Source: UBA4742 sp963785815 (lineage in GTDB: Bacteria; Actinomycetota; Acidimicrobiia; Acidimicrobiales; Acidimicrobilacustridaceae). Taken from it: a stretch of DNA of 64,000 nt. Below are positions 18,042-25,485 of this stretch, piece by piece (within the stretch, counting starts at the first letter, position 1; every line of letters begins with the position of its first letter). The stretch lies in assembly GCA_963785815.1 (NCBI GenBank), contig CAWAWN010000001.1, forward strand, positions 434,001 to 498,000. The letters are read 5' to 3'. The translations under genes were made by a program, and so were the position numbers. The notes under the pieces are model-generated. The model was not told the origin of the DNA. It ran no database searches and saw only the letters and a program-made list of their open reading frames with translations.

Positions 18042-19103
18042 ATGCCGTACCGGGTCATCCAGTGGGCCACCGGCAACGTGGGTCGCGCCGCCATCGAGGG
18101 CGTGGTGGCCCACCCCGACCTCGAGCTGGTGGGTGCCTTCGTCTACAGCCCCGACAAGGCGGGTCGCGACGTGGGTGAGATCTGCGGCATCGACCCGGTG
18201 GGGGTGACGGCCACCGACGACCGCGACGCCATCCTGGCCACCGAGGCCGACTGCGTGGTCTACAGCCCGATGCTGGCCGACCAGGCCGACGTGGTGGCCC
18301 TGCTGGCCTCGGGCAAGAACCTGGTCACACCGGTGGGGTGGGTGTACCCCTTCGCCAGCCACGACGTGGTGGAGGTGGAGGCGGCGTGCCGAGCTGGCGG
18401 GGTGAGCCTGCACGGCTCGGGCATCAACCCGGGGGGCATCACCGAGCAGATCCCGTTGCTGCTGTCGGCGTTCTGCCGCGACGTGCGCCACGTGCGGGCC
18501 GAGGAGTTCTCCGACATCCGCACCTACGACACCGCCTTCGTGGTGCGCGACGTGATGCTCTTCGGCCACACCCCCGAGGCGGCGGCGGCCAGCCCCATGC
18601 TCGGCCTGCTGGGCGACGGCTTCTGCCAGTCCATCGACATGGTGGCCGAGGGCCTGGGGGTGCGGCTCGACGCCGAGAAGGCCACCGTCCACGAGATGGC
18701 GGTCACCACCGTCGACCTGGACACGCCGGTGGGCACCATCGAGGCGGGCACGGTGGCCGCCCAGCGCTTCACCTGGCAGGGGCTGGTGGACGGGACGGTG
18801 TTCATGACGGTGCGGGTCAACTGGTTGATGGGCGATCAGCACCTGGACCCGGCCTGGACCTTCGGACCCGAGGGGGAGCGCTTCGAGGTCGAGTTCGACG
18901 CCGATCCCCCGCTGCGGGCCACGTTCGCTGGGATGCACCCGCCGTCGGTGGAGACGGCCGACCTGCGCCGCAACGAGGGCATCCTGGCCACGGCCATGCA
19001 CTGCGTGAACGCGGTGCCCTACGTGGTGGAAGCCGAACCGGGGATCCGCACCTACCTCGACCTGCCCCTCATGCCCGGCCGGGCCGCGGCCGACCTGCGA
19101 TGA
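18042..19103 (+). CDS. DapB-N-fold NAD(P)-dependent dehydrogenase (amine dehydrogenase-like)
   Basis: 353 aa. The N-terminal Rossmann domain of dihydrodipicolinate-reductase type begins at once (VIQWATGNVGRAAIEGVVAH). The rest matches the actinobacterial family annotated as dihydrodipicolinate reductase-like or NAD(P)H-dependent amine dehydrogenase (ELVGAFVYSPDKAGRDVGEI, GSGINPGGITEQIPLLLS). True DapB is about 250 aa and has a different C-terminus, so lysine synthesis is not implied. In this family the substrate is usually unknown and genes often sit near lipid or steroid catabolism. ATG 18042 has a GAGGGAG ribosome site. Overlaps the next gene by 4 bp. Confidence 0.8.
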   Translation: MPYRVIQWATGNVGRAAIEGVVAHPDLELVGAFVYSPDKAGRDVGEICGIDPVGVTATDDRDAILATEADCVVYSPMLADQADVVALLASGKNLVTPVGWVYPFASHDVVEVEAACRAGGVSLHGSGINPGGITEQIPLLLSAFCRDVRHVRAEEFSDIRTYDTAFVVRDVMLFGHTPEAAAASPMLGLLGDGFCQSIDMVAEGLGVRLDAEKATVHEMAVTTVDLDTPVGTIEAGTVAAQRFTWQGLVDGTVFMTVRVNWLMGDQHLDPAWTFGPEGERFEVEFDADPPLRATFAGMHPPSVETADLRRNEGILATAMHCVNAVPYVVEAEPGIRTYLDLPLMPGRAAADLR

Positions 19104-19411
19104 CCGACGCCGACGCCGAGCCGGCGCCCGAGGGCAGCGGCTGGTCGGCGGGGCGTCGCACCTCGGACCCCGACCGCATGTCCACCCCCAAGCTGATCCT
19201 GTTCTGCGCCCTGACGCCGGCCACCGCCGTGGCCGCCTTCGGCCTGATCGTGTCGCTCCAGGTGGAGCTCAGCGGTGACTCGGGATCGCACTGGCCCCAC
19301 GGCTGGACCTCGGTGGTGCAGTGCGCCCTGGCCCTGGCCGTCACGGGTGGCGCGCTGGCGTGGATCATCTGGACCGAGCGGGCGCGCCTGGCCGCCATCG
19401 TGCGCCGCTGA
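19100..19411 (+). CDS. Small two-helix membrane protein, unknown
   Basis: 103 aa, ATG 19100 overlapping the previous stop (ATGA). A hydrophilic N-terminus (about 30 residues) precedes two transmembrane segments, at about 31-52 (LILFCALTPATAVAAFGLIV) and 72-92 (ALALAVTGGALAWIIWT), with a short loop between. No motif identifies it. Coding status is supported by the overlap, codon use like its neighbours and the clean membrane topology. It ends 9 bp from the convergent P450. Confidence 0.65.
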   Translation: MTDADAEPAPEGSGWSAGRRTSDPDRMSTPKLILFCALTPATAVAAFGLIVSLQVELSGDSGSHWPHGWTSVVQCALALAVTGGALAWIIWTERARLAAIVRR

Positions 19412-19420
19412 CGCCTTTGC

Positions 19421-20665
19421 TCAGCCCCAGACGACGTCGAGGCGGGGCGGCGCCCGGAACAGGCTGCCGGCGATGTACTGGTCGCCGGCGGTCGGGTCGA
19501 GGCGCAGGTCGGGCAGCCGGTCCAGCAGGGTGTTGACCGCCACCGTCGTCTCCATCCGGGCCAGGTGCATGCCCAGGCACAGGTGGGGCCCGTGGGCGAA
19601 GCCGATGTGGGGGCGGCGCTCACGGAAGATGTCGAACTGCTCGGGATCGGGCCAGCGGCTGTCGTCGTGGTTGGCGCTGCCCAGGTTCATGATCAGGCTG
19701 GACCCCTCGGGGATGCGCACGCCGCACACCTCGGTGTCGCAGGTGGCGCTGCGCACGATGATGAGCAGCGGCGGCTCCCAGCGGATGCCCTCCTCGATGG
19801 CCTGGGGCAAGAGGCTGCGATCGCCCCGCACCGCTTCGAGCTGGTCGGGGTGGGTGAGCAGGCCGTACATGAGGTTCGACGAGGAGCGGTAGGTCGTCTC
19901 GGCCCCGGCGGGCAGCAGCAGCCGCAGGAAGGCGTAGATCTCGTCGTCGGTCAGGCGCTGTCCGTCCTGCTCGGCTTCCACCAGCACCGAGATCATGTCG
20001 TCGGCCGGGTGGCGCCGACGGTCGGCCACGAAGCCGGAGAAGTAGTCGCGCAGCTGGGCGGAGGCGGCCACGGCCCGGTCCCAGTCCACCGTCACGCCGA
20101 TGAGCTGCACGGCCAGGCGGTGGAACTCGGGCAGGTCCTCGGCCGGCAGGCCGAGCAGGGCGGCGATGACCGACACCGGGAACGGGAACAGCAGCTGGCG
20201 CACCAGGTCGGCTCGACCCTCCTCGATCCACTCGTCCACCATGCGGTTCACCAGGGGCCTGACCAGCTCGGTCTCCCAGCGCTCCATCTCCTTGCGGGTG
20301 AACGCCTGCTGGAGGATGGAGCGGTACGAGCGGTGCTCGGGTTCGTCCATCTGGAGGATCGTGCGACCCATCACCTCGCCCATGACCTCGCCGTAGCCGG
20401 CCGAGCTGAAGCGCTCGCCGTCGCCCAGGATCTCGTGGACCGCCTCGTAGCTGTAGGCGGTGAACAGGGCCGGTGACTCGCCCAGGGCCTCGTAGTCGAT
20501 GGACTCGGCCACCAGGTGGGCGCCCCGCACCTCGATGAAGCCGGGATAGGGGGTGGCGTCGCCGTCGGCCCCCATGGCCCGGTTGAAGTCGTCGAAGGGA
20601 TCGTCGACCACGTCGGTCTCCCTGCCGTCCACCTGGTCCACTGCGCCCTCTCCGATCCCTGACAT
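19421..20665 (-). CDS. Cytochrome P450
   Basis: 414 aa soluble bacterial P450. The I-helix oxygen-binding motif AGAETTYRS, the K-helix ExxR (EEGIRWEPP) and the heme loop FAHGPHLCLGMHLAR with ligand Cys363 are all intact. The size and AGAET sequence resemble CYP125/CYP142/CYP124-like actinobacterial enzymes that hydroxylate sterols and fatty acids, but the subfamily cannot be fixed by eye. The start ATG 20665 lies inside operator copy 3, with TAACCT 7 nt upstream, which fits a leaderless message; GTG codons at 20641 and 20632 are alternatives. It needs a ferredoxin and a reductase, neither of which is adjacent. Confidence 0.92.
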   Translation of the reverse strand: MSGIGEGAVDQVDGRETDVVDDPFDDFNRAMGADGDATPYPGFIEVRGAHLVAESIDYEALGESPALFTAYSYEAVHEILGDGERFSSAGYGEVMGEVMGRTILQMDEPEHRSYRSILQQAFTRKEMERWETELVRPLVNRMVDEWIEEGRADLVRQLLFPFPVSVIAALLGLPAEDLPEFHRLAVQLIGVTVDWDRAVAASAQLRDYFSGFVADRRRHPADDMISVLVEAEQDGQRLTDDEIYAFLRLLLPAGAETTYRSSSNLMYGLLTHPDQLEAVRGDRSLLPQAIEEGIRWEPPLLIIVRSATCDTEVCGVRIPEGSSLIMNLGSANHDDSRWPDPEQFDIFRERRPHIGFAHGPHLCLGMHLARMETTVAVNTLLDRLPDLRLDPTAGDQYIAGSLFRAPPRLDVVWG

Positions 20666-20676
20666 GCGTGTCAGGT
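20657..20676. promoter_or_regulatory. Palindromic operator, copy 3 (over the P450 start codon)
   Basis: CCCTGAC-ATGCGT-GTCAGGT; 13 of 14 arm bases match the consensus. The P450 start codon (20665-20663, minus) lies within it. The minus-strand reading is TAACCT, 7 nt, then ATG, so repressor binding would cover the -10 and the transcription start. Confidence 0.75.
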
Positions 20677-20717
20677 TATCGGCCCGCGACGGCCCCGGCT
20701 GAAGCGGTGGTCCTCTA

Positions 20718-20737
20718 AGGTGACGCGCATGTCAGGT
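20718..20737. promoter_or_regulatory. Palindromic operator, copy 4 (imperfect left arm)
   Basis: AGGTGAC-GCGCAT-GTCAGGT; the right arm is perfect and the left arm matches 5 of 7. It ends 11 bp before the 2-hydroxyacid dehydrogenase ATG at 20749 and overlaps a TAAGGT hexamer (20716-20721). With copy 3, 61 bp away centre to centre, it gives each divergent gene its own site. Confidence 0.6.
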
Positions 20738-20748
20738 GTGGGGGAACC

Positions 20749-21741
20749 ATGAGCGACGAGGACGACGGGCGCCCGGCGGCCCTGATCACCGCATCGTGTC
20801 GGGGCCCGGGGCTGGACCTGCTGCGCGACCTGTGCCGGGTGACGTACGACCCGTGGATCGACCAGCACCCCCTGCGCATCTGGGACGGCGCCAAGCTGGC
20901 TGAGCGCGTCGACGACCTGGGCGCCACCGTCCTGGTGTGCGAGGCCGACTTCGTGTCGGGCGAGGTGCTCGACCGCCCGCTGCGGGTCATCGGCTCGACC
21001 CGGGGGGATCCCACCAACGTGGATGTGCCGGCGGCCACGGCACGGGGCATCCCGGTGCTGCGCACCCCGGGTCGCAACGCCGACGGGGTGGCCGAGCTCA
21101 CCGTCGCCCTGCTCTTCGCCGTGACCCGCCACCTCCTGCCCGGCGACCACGACGTGCGCACCAACCAGATCTTCGCCGGCGGCTCCATCCCCTACCAGCG
21201 CTATCGGGCCTGGCAGCTGGCCGGGCGGACCGTGGGCCTGGTCGGTCTGGGGGCGGTGGGTCGGGCCGCCCGCTGGCGCTTCGAGGGCTTGGGCATGCAG
21301 GTCATCGCCTACGACCCCTACTCCGACGAGGCCACCCACGACTCGCTCGAGGCCATGTTGGGCGAGGCCGACGTGGTGTCCATGCACGCCGCGCCCACGT
21401 CCGACACGCTGGGCATGATGGGCGCCGAGCAGTTCGCGGCCATGCGCGACGGCGCCGTCTACCTGAACTCGGCCCGCGGCGGGCTCCACGACCTGGACTC
21501 CCTGGTCGCCGCCCTGCAGTCCGGCCACCTGTCGGGCGCCGGCCTCGACCACTTCGACGGCGAGCACCTGCCCGCTGGCCATCCCCTCATCAACATGGCC
21601 AACGTGGTGCTGACCCCCCACATCGGCGGGGCCACCTACGACACCGAGGCCAACCACACCGCCATGATCGCCGAGGACGTCCGGCGCATCCTGGCCGGCG
21701 AGACCCCGTTGCACTGCGTCAACCCGGAGGTGCTGTCGTGA
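20749..21741 (+). CDS. D-2-hydroxyacid dehydrogenase (PGDH-like)
   Basis: 330 aa. The NAD-binding motif GLGAVG is at 166-171. The D-isomer-specific dehydrogenase catalytic set is visible: Arg in LNSARGG (about 245), an acidic residue in LDHFDGEHLP and His in TPHIGGAT (about 294). The family interconverts 2-keto and D-2-hydroxy acids with NAD(P)H. It overlaps the class II aldolase gene by 4 bp. This pairing is common in small sugar-acid or hydroxyacid pathways, where an aldolase or epimerase feeds a keto acid to the dehydrogenase. Operator copy 4 places it in the lipid-type regulon. Confidence 0.87.
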   Translation: MSDEDDGRPAALITASCRGPGLDLLRDLCRVTYDPWIDQHPLRIWDGAKLAERVDDLGATVLVCEADFVSGEVLDRPLRVIGSTRGDPTNVDVPAATARGIPVLRTPGRNADGVAELTVALLFAVTRHLLPGDHDVRTNQIFAGGSIPYQRYRAWQLAGRTVGLVGLGAVGRAARWRFEGLGMQVIAYDPYSDEATHDSLEAMLGEADVVSMHAAPTSDTLGMMGAEQFAAMRDGAVYLNSARGGLHDLDSLVAALQSGHLSGAGLDHFDGEHLPAGHPLINMANVVLTPHIGGATYDTEANHTAMIAEDVRRILAGETPLHCVNPEVLS

Positions 21742-22445
21742 CCCCCACGGACGGATCCACCCCGCCGGACGACACCCGCGTCAACGGCGCCCCCCTCCAG
21801 GAGGTGAAGGAGGCGGTGCTGGCCGCGGCCAAGGCCATGCACGCCCGCGGCCTGGTGGAGGGCACGGCTGGCAACGTGTCGGGCCGGGTGGACGACGGCA
21901 CCGTGGTGCTCACGCCGTCCTCGCTCAGCTACGAGGCCATGGCGCTCGACGACCTGGTGGTGGTCGACCTGGAGGGGAACGTGGTGGCCGGGGAACGCTC
22001 CCCCACCTCCGAGAAGGCCGTGCACCTGTGCGCGTTGGCCGCCTACCCCGAGGCGGGAGCGGTGGTGCACTGCCACGCTCGCTATGCCTCGATGTTCGCG
22101 GTGGCCCGCATGGCCATCCCCGCCGCCATCGACGAGTTCGTGGTCTACATCGGCGGGGACGTGCCCGTGTGCGACTACCACGCCTCGGGCTCCGACGGCC
22201 TGGGCCCGGAGGTGGCGGCCAAGCTGGTCGACCGGTCGGCCGCGCTCATGGCCAACCACGGCCTGGTCACCCTGGGCAAGTCGGTCGACGACGCCCTGCA
22301 CTCGGCCCTCGTGGTCGAGCACAACGCCCACATCTTCTGGGGCGCCCGCCAGCTGGGCGGTGCCGTGGGCCTGCCCGACCGGGTCAAGCGCGACTTCACC
22401 AACGTCTACGACTACATCCGCCACAACACCTGGATGCCGGCCTGA
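21738..22445 (+). CDS. Class II aldolase/adducin family protein
   Basis: 235 aa, GTG 21738 in a GTGA overlap. It has the zinc site of the fuculose-phosphate aldolase/ribulose-phosphate epimerase fold: Glu92 (SEKAVH), His111 and His113 (VVHCHARYAS), and His174 (MANHGLV). A Gly-rich substrate loop (EGTAGNVSGR) is near the N-terminus. Members cleave or epimerise phosphorylated ketoses or hydroxy-keto acids. The partner dehydrogenase upstream suggests the product is a 2-keto or hydroxy acid. A short GC-rich hairpin follows the stop. Confidence 0.88.
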   Translation: MTPTDGSTPPDDTRVNGAPLQEVKEAVLAAAKAMHARGLVEGTAGNVSGRVDDGTVVLTPSSLSYEAMALDDLVVVDLEGNVVAGERSPTSEKAVHLCALAAYPEAGAVVHCHARYASMFAVARMAIPAAIDEFVVYIGGDVPVCDYHASGSDGLGPEVAAKLVDRSAALMANHGLVTLGKSVDDALHSALVVEHNAHIFWGARQLGGAVGLPDRVKRDFTNVYDYIRHNTWMPA

Positions 22446-22446
22446 C

Positions 22447-22460
22447 GCAGGCGAGCCTGC
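22447..22460 (+). terminator. Short hairpin after the aldolase
   Basis: GCAGGC-GA-GCCTGC is perfectly self-complementary and begins one base after the TGA stop. The stem is short and has no T-tract, so it is only a weak terminator candidate. Confidence 0.3.
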
Positions 22461-22501
22461 CGAGCTAGCCGGGGCCGCGCACCGGCCTCTACGCTCGGCG
22501 G

Positions 22502-23296
22502 ATGCCCTCCGACGAAGCCTGGCTCGGGCTGGAACCCCTCGCCCCGGGGAACTGGTCCTTCGAGCTGAAGCCGAACCTCGGCCGCTTCGACGGTGCCCTC
22601 TACGGGGGCACCGGCCTGGCCGTGGTCACCGCCCTGGCCGAGGCCCACACCGACCAGGACGCGCTGTGGGCCACCGTGCAGTTCGTGGACAGCACGCCCG
22701 TGGGCGATGTCCTCGACTGCCGGGTCGAGGTGTTGGCCCGGGGGCGAAGCTCCTCGCAGCTGCGGATCACCGCCTCGGTGGCCGATCGGCTGATCCTCAA
22801 CGCCATGGCGGCCACCGGCGTGGCCCGCTCGGGCGGACTCGAGCTGCAGCTCGGGGAGATGCCCCAGGTGCGCCCACCCGACGAGTCCCCCGAATGGGTG
22901 CCCCGGGTGCCCTTCGCCCTGTCGGAGGGCAGGCGGGGCTGGCTCGACTCGGTCGAGCTGCGCGACCCCGAGGGCGAGGCCGGTGGCGCCGGCATGCCCG
23001 GGCGGATGCTGTGGGCCCGCATGCGCGCCGCCACCACCAGCCGGCCCACCCTCGGCTTCGTGGCCGACCTGGTGCCGTCGTCCGTGGTCCGGGCCGCGGG
23101 CCGGGCCGGGGGCGGGCGCAGCCTGGACAACACCCTGCGCTACGGTCCGGCGCCCGACGGCGAGTGGGTGCTGGTCGACCTCGACCCCCAGTTCGCCACC
23201 GCCGGCTACGTCCACGGCGCGGCCCGGCTGTGGAGCCAGGACGGCGTGCTGCTGGGGGTGGCCAGCCAGACGGCCGTGGCCCTGCTCTTCGACTGA
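22502..23296 (+). CDS. Acyl-CoA thioesterase, double hot-dog (TesB-like)
   Basis: 264 aa. An N-terminal hot-dog domain (GRFDGALYGGTGLAVVTALAEA; WATVQFVDSTPVGDVLDCRVEVLARGRSSS-type strands) and a C-terminal one (YGPAPDGEWVLVDLDPQFATAGY, ending GASQTAVALLF) match thioesterase-family acyl-CoA hydrolases. These release free acid and CoA. A separate monocistronic gene, 56 bp after the aldolase. The usual TesB Asp/Thr/Gln triad cannot be placed with confidence. Confidence 0.78.
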   Translation: MPSDEAWLGLEPLAPGNWSFELKPNLGRFDGALYGGTGLAVVTALAEAHTDQDALWATVQFVDSTPVGDVLDCRVEVLARGRSSSQLRITASVADRLILNAMAATGVARSGGLELQLGEMPQVRPPDESPEWVPRVPFALSEGRRGWLDSVELRDPEGEAGGAGMPGRMLWARMRAATTSRPTLGFVADLVPSSVVRAAGRAGGGRSLDNTLRYGPAPDGEWVLVDLDPQFATAGYVHGAARLWSQDGVLLGVASQTAVALLFD

Positions 23297-23340
23297 CCGG
23301 GAGGTCGGCCATCAACTCGACTGAGGGACACCCAACCGTG

Positions 23341-23389
23341 GAACCTGTCACCTGAGCGACCTCTCTGGGCCCGCTGGGGTGACAGGTTC
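23341..23389. repeat. Perfect 12-bp inverted repeat
   Basis: GAACCTGTCACC (23341-23352) and GGTGACAGGTTC (23378-23389) are exact reverse complements with a 25-nt spacer. The element fills the gap between the thioesterase stop (23296) and the DUF2505 ATG (23414). It could be a long-stem terminator for the thioesterase, a leader hairpin for the DUF2505 gene, or the ends of a small mobile remnant. The arms contain ACCTGtCA, one base longer than the operator half-site, so it is not counted as an operator copy. Confidence 0.6.
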
Positions 23390-23413
23390 GACCGGTGAAG
23401 AGAGGATGGTGTC

Positions 23414-23914
23414 ATGGAACTGAGCCAGACCCACACCTACCAGGCGCCGATCGAGCGGGTGCTGGCCATGTTGGCCGACCCCGACGCCACGGTGGCCAAG
23501 TACGAGGGGATGGGCCACCGCGAGGTGGCGCTGACGGCGGTCGACGCCGACGACGACCACCTGCGCGTGGCGTCGTCCCGGGTGGTCGACGTGGACCTGC
23601 CCGGGTTCGCCCGCAAGGTGCTCAAGCCGACCAACACGATGCGCCAGACCGACGACTGGGCCCGCAACGAGGACGGGTCGTGGGCCGGCACCTTCGAGGT
23701 GCAGGTGGACGGCGCCCCAGTGGAGCTGAAGGGCTCCATGGCCTTGGTGCCGGGCGCCGGGACCACCGATCACCAGGTGACCATCACCATGAACGTGAAG
23801 GTGCCCATCGTGGGCGGCAAGATCGCCGACTGGGCCGGCCGCAACGACGTGCGGCGCACCCTCGAAGCCGAGTTCGCCTTCGGCGACACCTGGCTGGCCG
23901 ACCACCCCACCTGA
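23414..23914 (+). CDS. DUF2505 domain protein (START/SRPBCC-like)
   Basis: 166 aa. The whole chain matches the actinobacterial DUF2505 family, a ligand-binding SRPBCC-type fold of unknown function (SQTHTYQAPIERVLAMLADPD, ending EAEFAFGDTWLADHP). No signal peptide or catalytic motif is seen. ATG 23414 is preceded by AGAGAGGA. It is alone between the 12-bp inverted repeat and the HNH gene. Confidence 0.82.
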   Translation: MELSQTHTYQAPIERVLAMLADPDATVAKYEGMGHREVALTAVDADDDHLRVASSRVVDVDLPGFARKVLKPTNTMRQTDDWARNEDGSWAGTFEVQVDGAPVELKGSMALVPGAGTTDHQVTITMNVKVPIVGGKIADWAGRNDVRRTLEAEFAFGDTWLADHPT

Positions 23915-24020
23915 GCGGCGAAGCATGGCTGCGGCCGACACGCCGTCACCGGGTCGTCGGCAACGCGTGCAGAAGAAACCGCCACGTGGCCCTTGCGATC
24001 TACGCGATCAGCGATCATCG

Positions 24021-24036
24021 TAGAACTTGTGTTCGA
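24021..24036 (+). promoter_or_regulatory. LexA (SOS) box over the HNH gene start
   Basis: TAGAACTTGTGTTCGA fits the actinobacterial SOS consensus TCGAAC-N4-GTTCGA with the core GAAC-N4-GTTC intact; two outer bases on the left differ. The GTG at 24029-24031 is inside the box, so the coding sequence begins with the box's right arm (GTG TTC GAG). SOS boxes before 13E12 genes are known in mycobacteria. Damage induction of this gene is inferred. Confidence 0.7.
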
Positions 24037-25483
24037 GGCGGAGCAGGTGGCGGAATCTTGCCGTGGAGCGGCTGGCACCGACGTCTCGTTCGCGTCCGAC
24101 GACGAGCTCTGCCAGACCGCCATCGTGCTCGAGGCGGCTCGCGCCGCGCTCGATGCGGCCCAGCTCCACGTCCTGGGCGAGCTCGAGGTCCGCGGCGTGT
24201 GCGACCGCAGGTTCGGCGTGGGCACCGCCTCCTGGCTGGCCGAGCACGCCAAGTCGGCACGCCCTGACGTCGCTTCACGGGTGAAGCTGGCCACAAAGCT
24301 GCGCGCCGGGCTCGGCCAGGTCGACGAGGCGCTCTCCGACGGGCGCATCACCCTCGACCACGCCCGGGCCATCGCCGACGCCGCCAACCCCCGCATCGCC
24401 GAGACCGTCATCGACCACCAGGGCGAGCTGATCGAGGCCGCCCAGCACGCGCCCTTCGCCATCTGGCGCCGGATGGTGGCCGAGCTGGCCGCCCTGTGGG
24501 ACCAGGACGGCGGCTACGACCCGGTCGCCGACCTGACCCGCAACCGCCTGAACCTCAACGCCGTGGGCGACTCCACCGCCATCTCCGGCGAGCTGGTGGG
24601 CGAGGCGGCCCTGACCGTCTCCGAGGTCATCGAGCGCGAGGCCGACAAGCTCTGGCGCCGGTACCAGCGCGACCACGAGCAGGCGCCCGAGCTCGAGATC
24701 CCCTCTCGGGCCACCCTGCGCGCCCTGGCACTGGTGGAGATCTGCCGACGGTCCCAGGGCAGCGAGCCGGGGCAGGCCCCCGCCGTCGACCTCACCCTCA
24801 TCGCCCGGCTGGCCGACGGCGAAGTCGAGCCCGTGCCCACGTGCGCCGATCCCGACGCCGAAGCTGCGACCGACCCCGCGCCCATCTGCACTGAGCCCGA
24901 CGCCGAAGCTGCGACCCAGCCCGCGCCCATCTCCAGCGAGACGCCGACCACCACGACCGACCGGCCCTGCGATCCGCCGGCAGGGTCGACCAGTGACCTG
25001 TCCCCCACCGACGACGGCACCTCGCTCGAGCCATCGCCGCTCGTCGCACGGCTGATCGCCACGCTCTTCACCCCCGACGGGCAGCGACTCGACCCGGCAC
25101 GGTACGCGCACCTGCTGTGCGATCCGGTGTTCCACCCGATGCTGGTCGACGGCCGGCACGTACCGCTCGCCCTCGGGCGAGACGTCCGGCTGGCCAGCCG
25201 ATCCCAACGGCGAGCCCTGGCCGCCCGAGACGGCGGATGCGTGTTCCCCGGGTGCGACCGACCACCCGGCTGGTGCGACGCGCACCACATCCGATCCTTC
25301 GAAGATGGCGGCTCGACCGACCTGATCAACTTGATCCTGTTGTGCCGCCACCACCACGGCGTGACCCACCGCATCGGGTGGAACCTGGCCGTGCGCCCCG
25401 ATGGGTCCGCCATCTGGACCACGCCCGCGGGCCTGATCCTGCCGGGCCAGCGCCGACCCCAGCAGCTCGCGCTGGCCGCCTGA
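24029..25483 (+). CDS. 13E12-type HNH endonuclease (DUF222-HNH)
   Basis: 484 aa from GTG 24029. A helical DUF222 domain fills the N-terminal 260 residues (ELEVRGVCDRRFGVGTASWL, AAALS-type repeats). An acidic Pro/Ala-rich linker contains two 45-bp tandem repeats (DAEAAT-PAPI). The C-terminal HNH nuclease is at about 404-447 (CVFPGCDRPPGWCDAHHIRS, then LCRHHHGVTH). This is the multi-copy 13E12 REP family of actinobacteria; its biological role is unclear, and mobility or DNA repair are suggested. The start is fixed by the SOS box, since many homologues begin with M-F-E/D read from the box itself. TTG 23993 is rejected as start. Confidence 0.9.
   Translation: MFEAEQVAESCRGAAGTDVSFASDDELCQTAIVLEAARAALDAAQLHVLGELEVRGVCDRRFGVGTASWLAEHAKSARPDVASRVKLATKLRAGLGQVDEALSDGRITLDHARAIADAANPRIAETVIDHQGELIEAAQHAPFAIWRRMVAELAALWDQDGGYDPVADLTRNRLNLNAVGDSTAISGELVGEAALTVSEVIEREADKLWRRYQRDHEQAPELEIPSRATLRALALVEICRRSQGSEPGQAPAVDLTLIARLADGEVEPVPTCADPDAEAATDPAPICTEPDAEAATQPAPISSETPTTTTDRPCDPPAGSTSDLSPTDDGTSLEPSPLVARLIATLFTPDGQRLDPARYAHLLCDPVFHPMLVDGRHVPLALGRDVRLASRSQRRALAARDGGCVFPGCDRPPGWCDAHHIRSFEDGGSTDLINLILLCRHHHGVTHRIGWNLAVRPDGSAIWTTPAGLILPGQRRPQQLALAA
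24851..24940 (+). repeat. Two-copy 45-bp tandem repeat in the HNH linker
   Basis: Copies at 24851-24895 and 24896-24940 both encode PDAEAAT-PAPI-x-E and differ at a few bases. It lies in the linker between DUF222 and HNH, where length variation is tolerated. Confidence 0.85.
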
Positions 25484-25485
25484 AG

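Noticed and set aside
23993..24028. TTG start at 23993 for the HNH gene
   Set aside because: Adds twelve residues upstream of the LexA box with no homology; GTG 24029 inside the box fits the family's M-F-E/D start.
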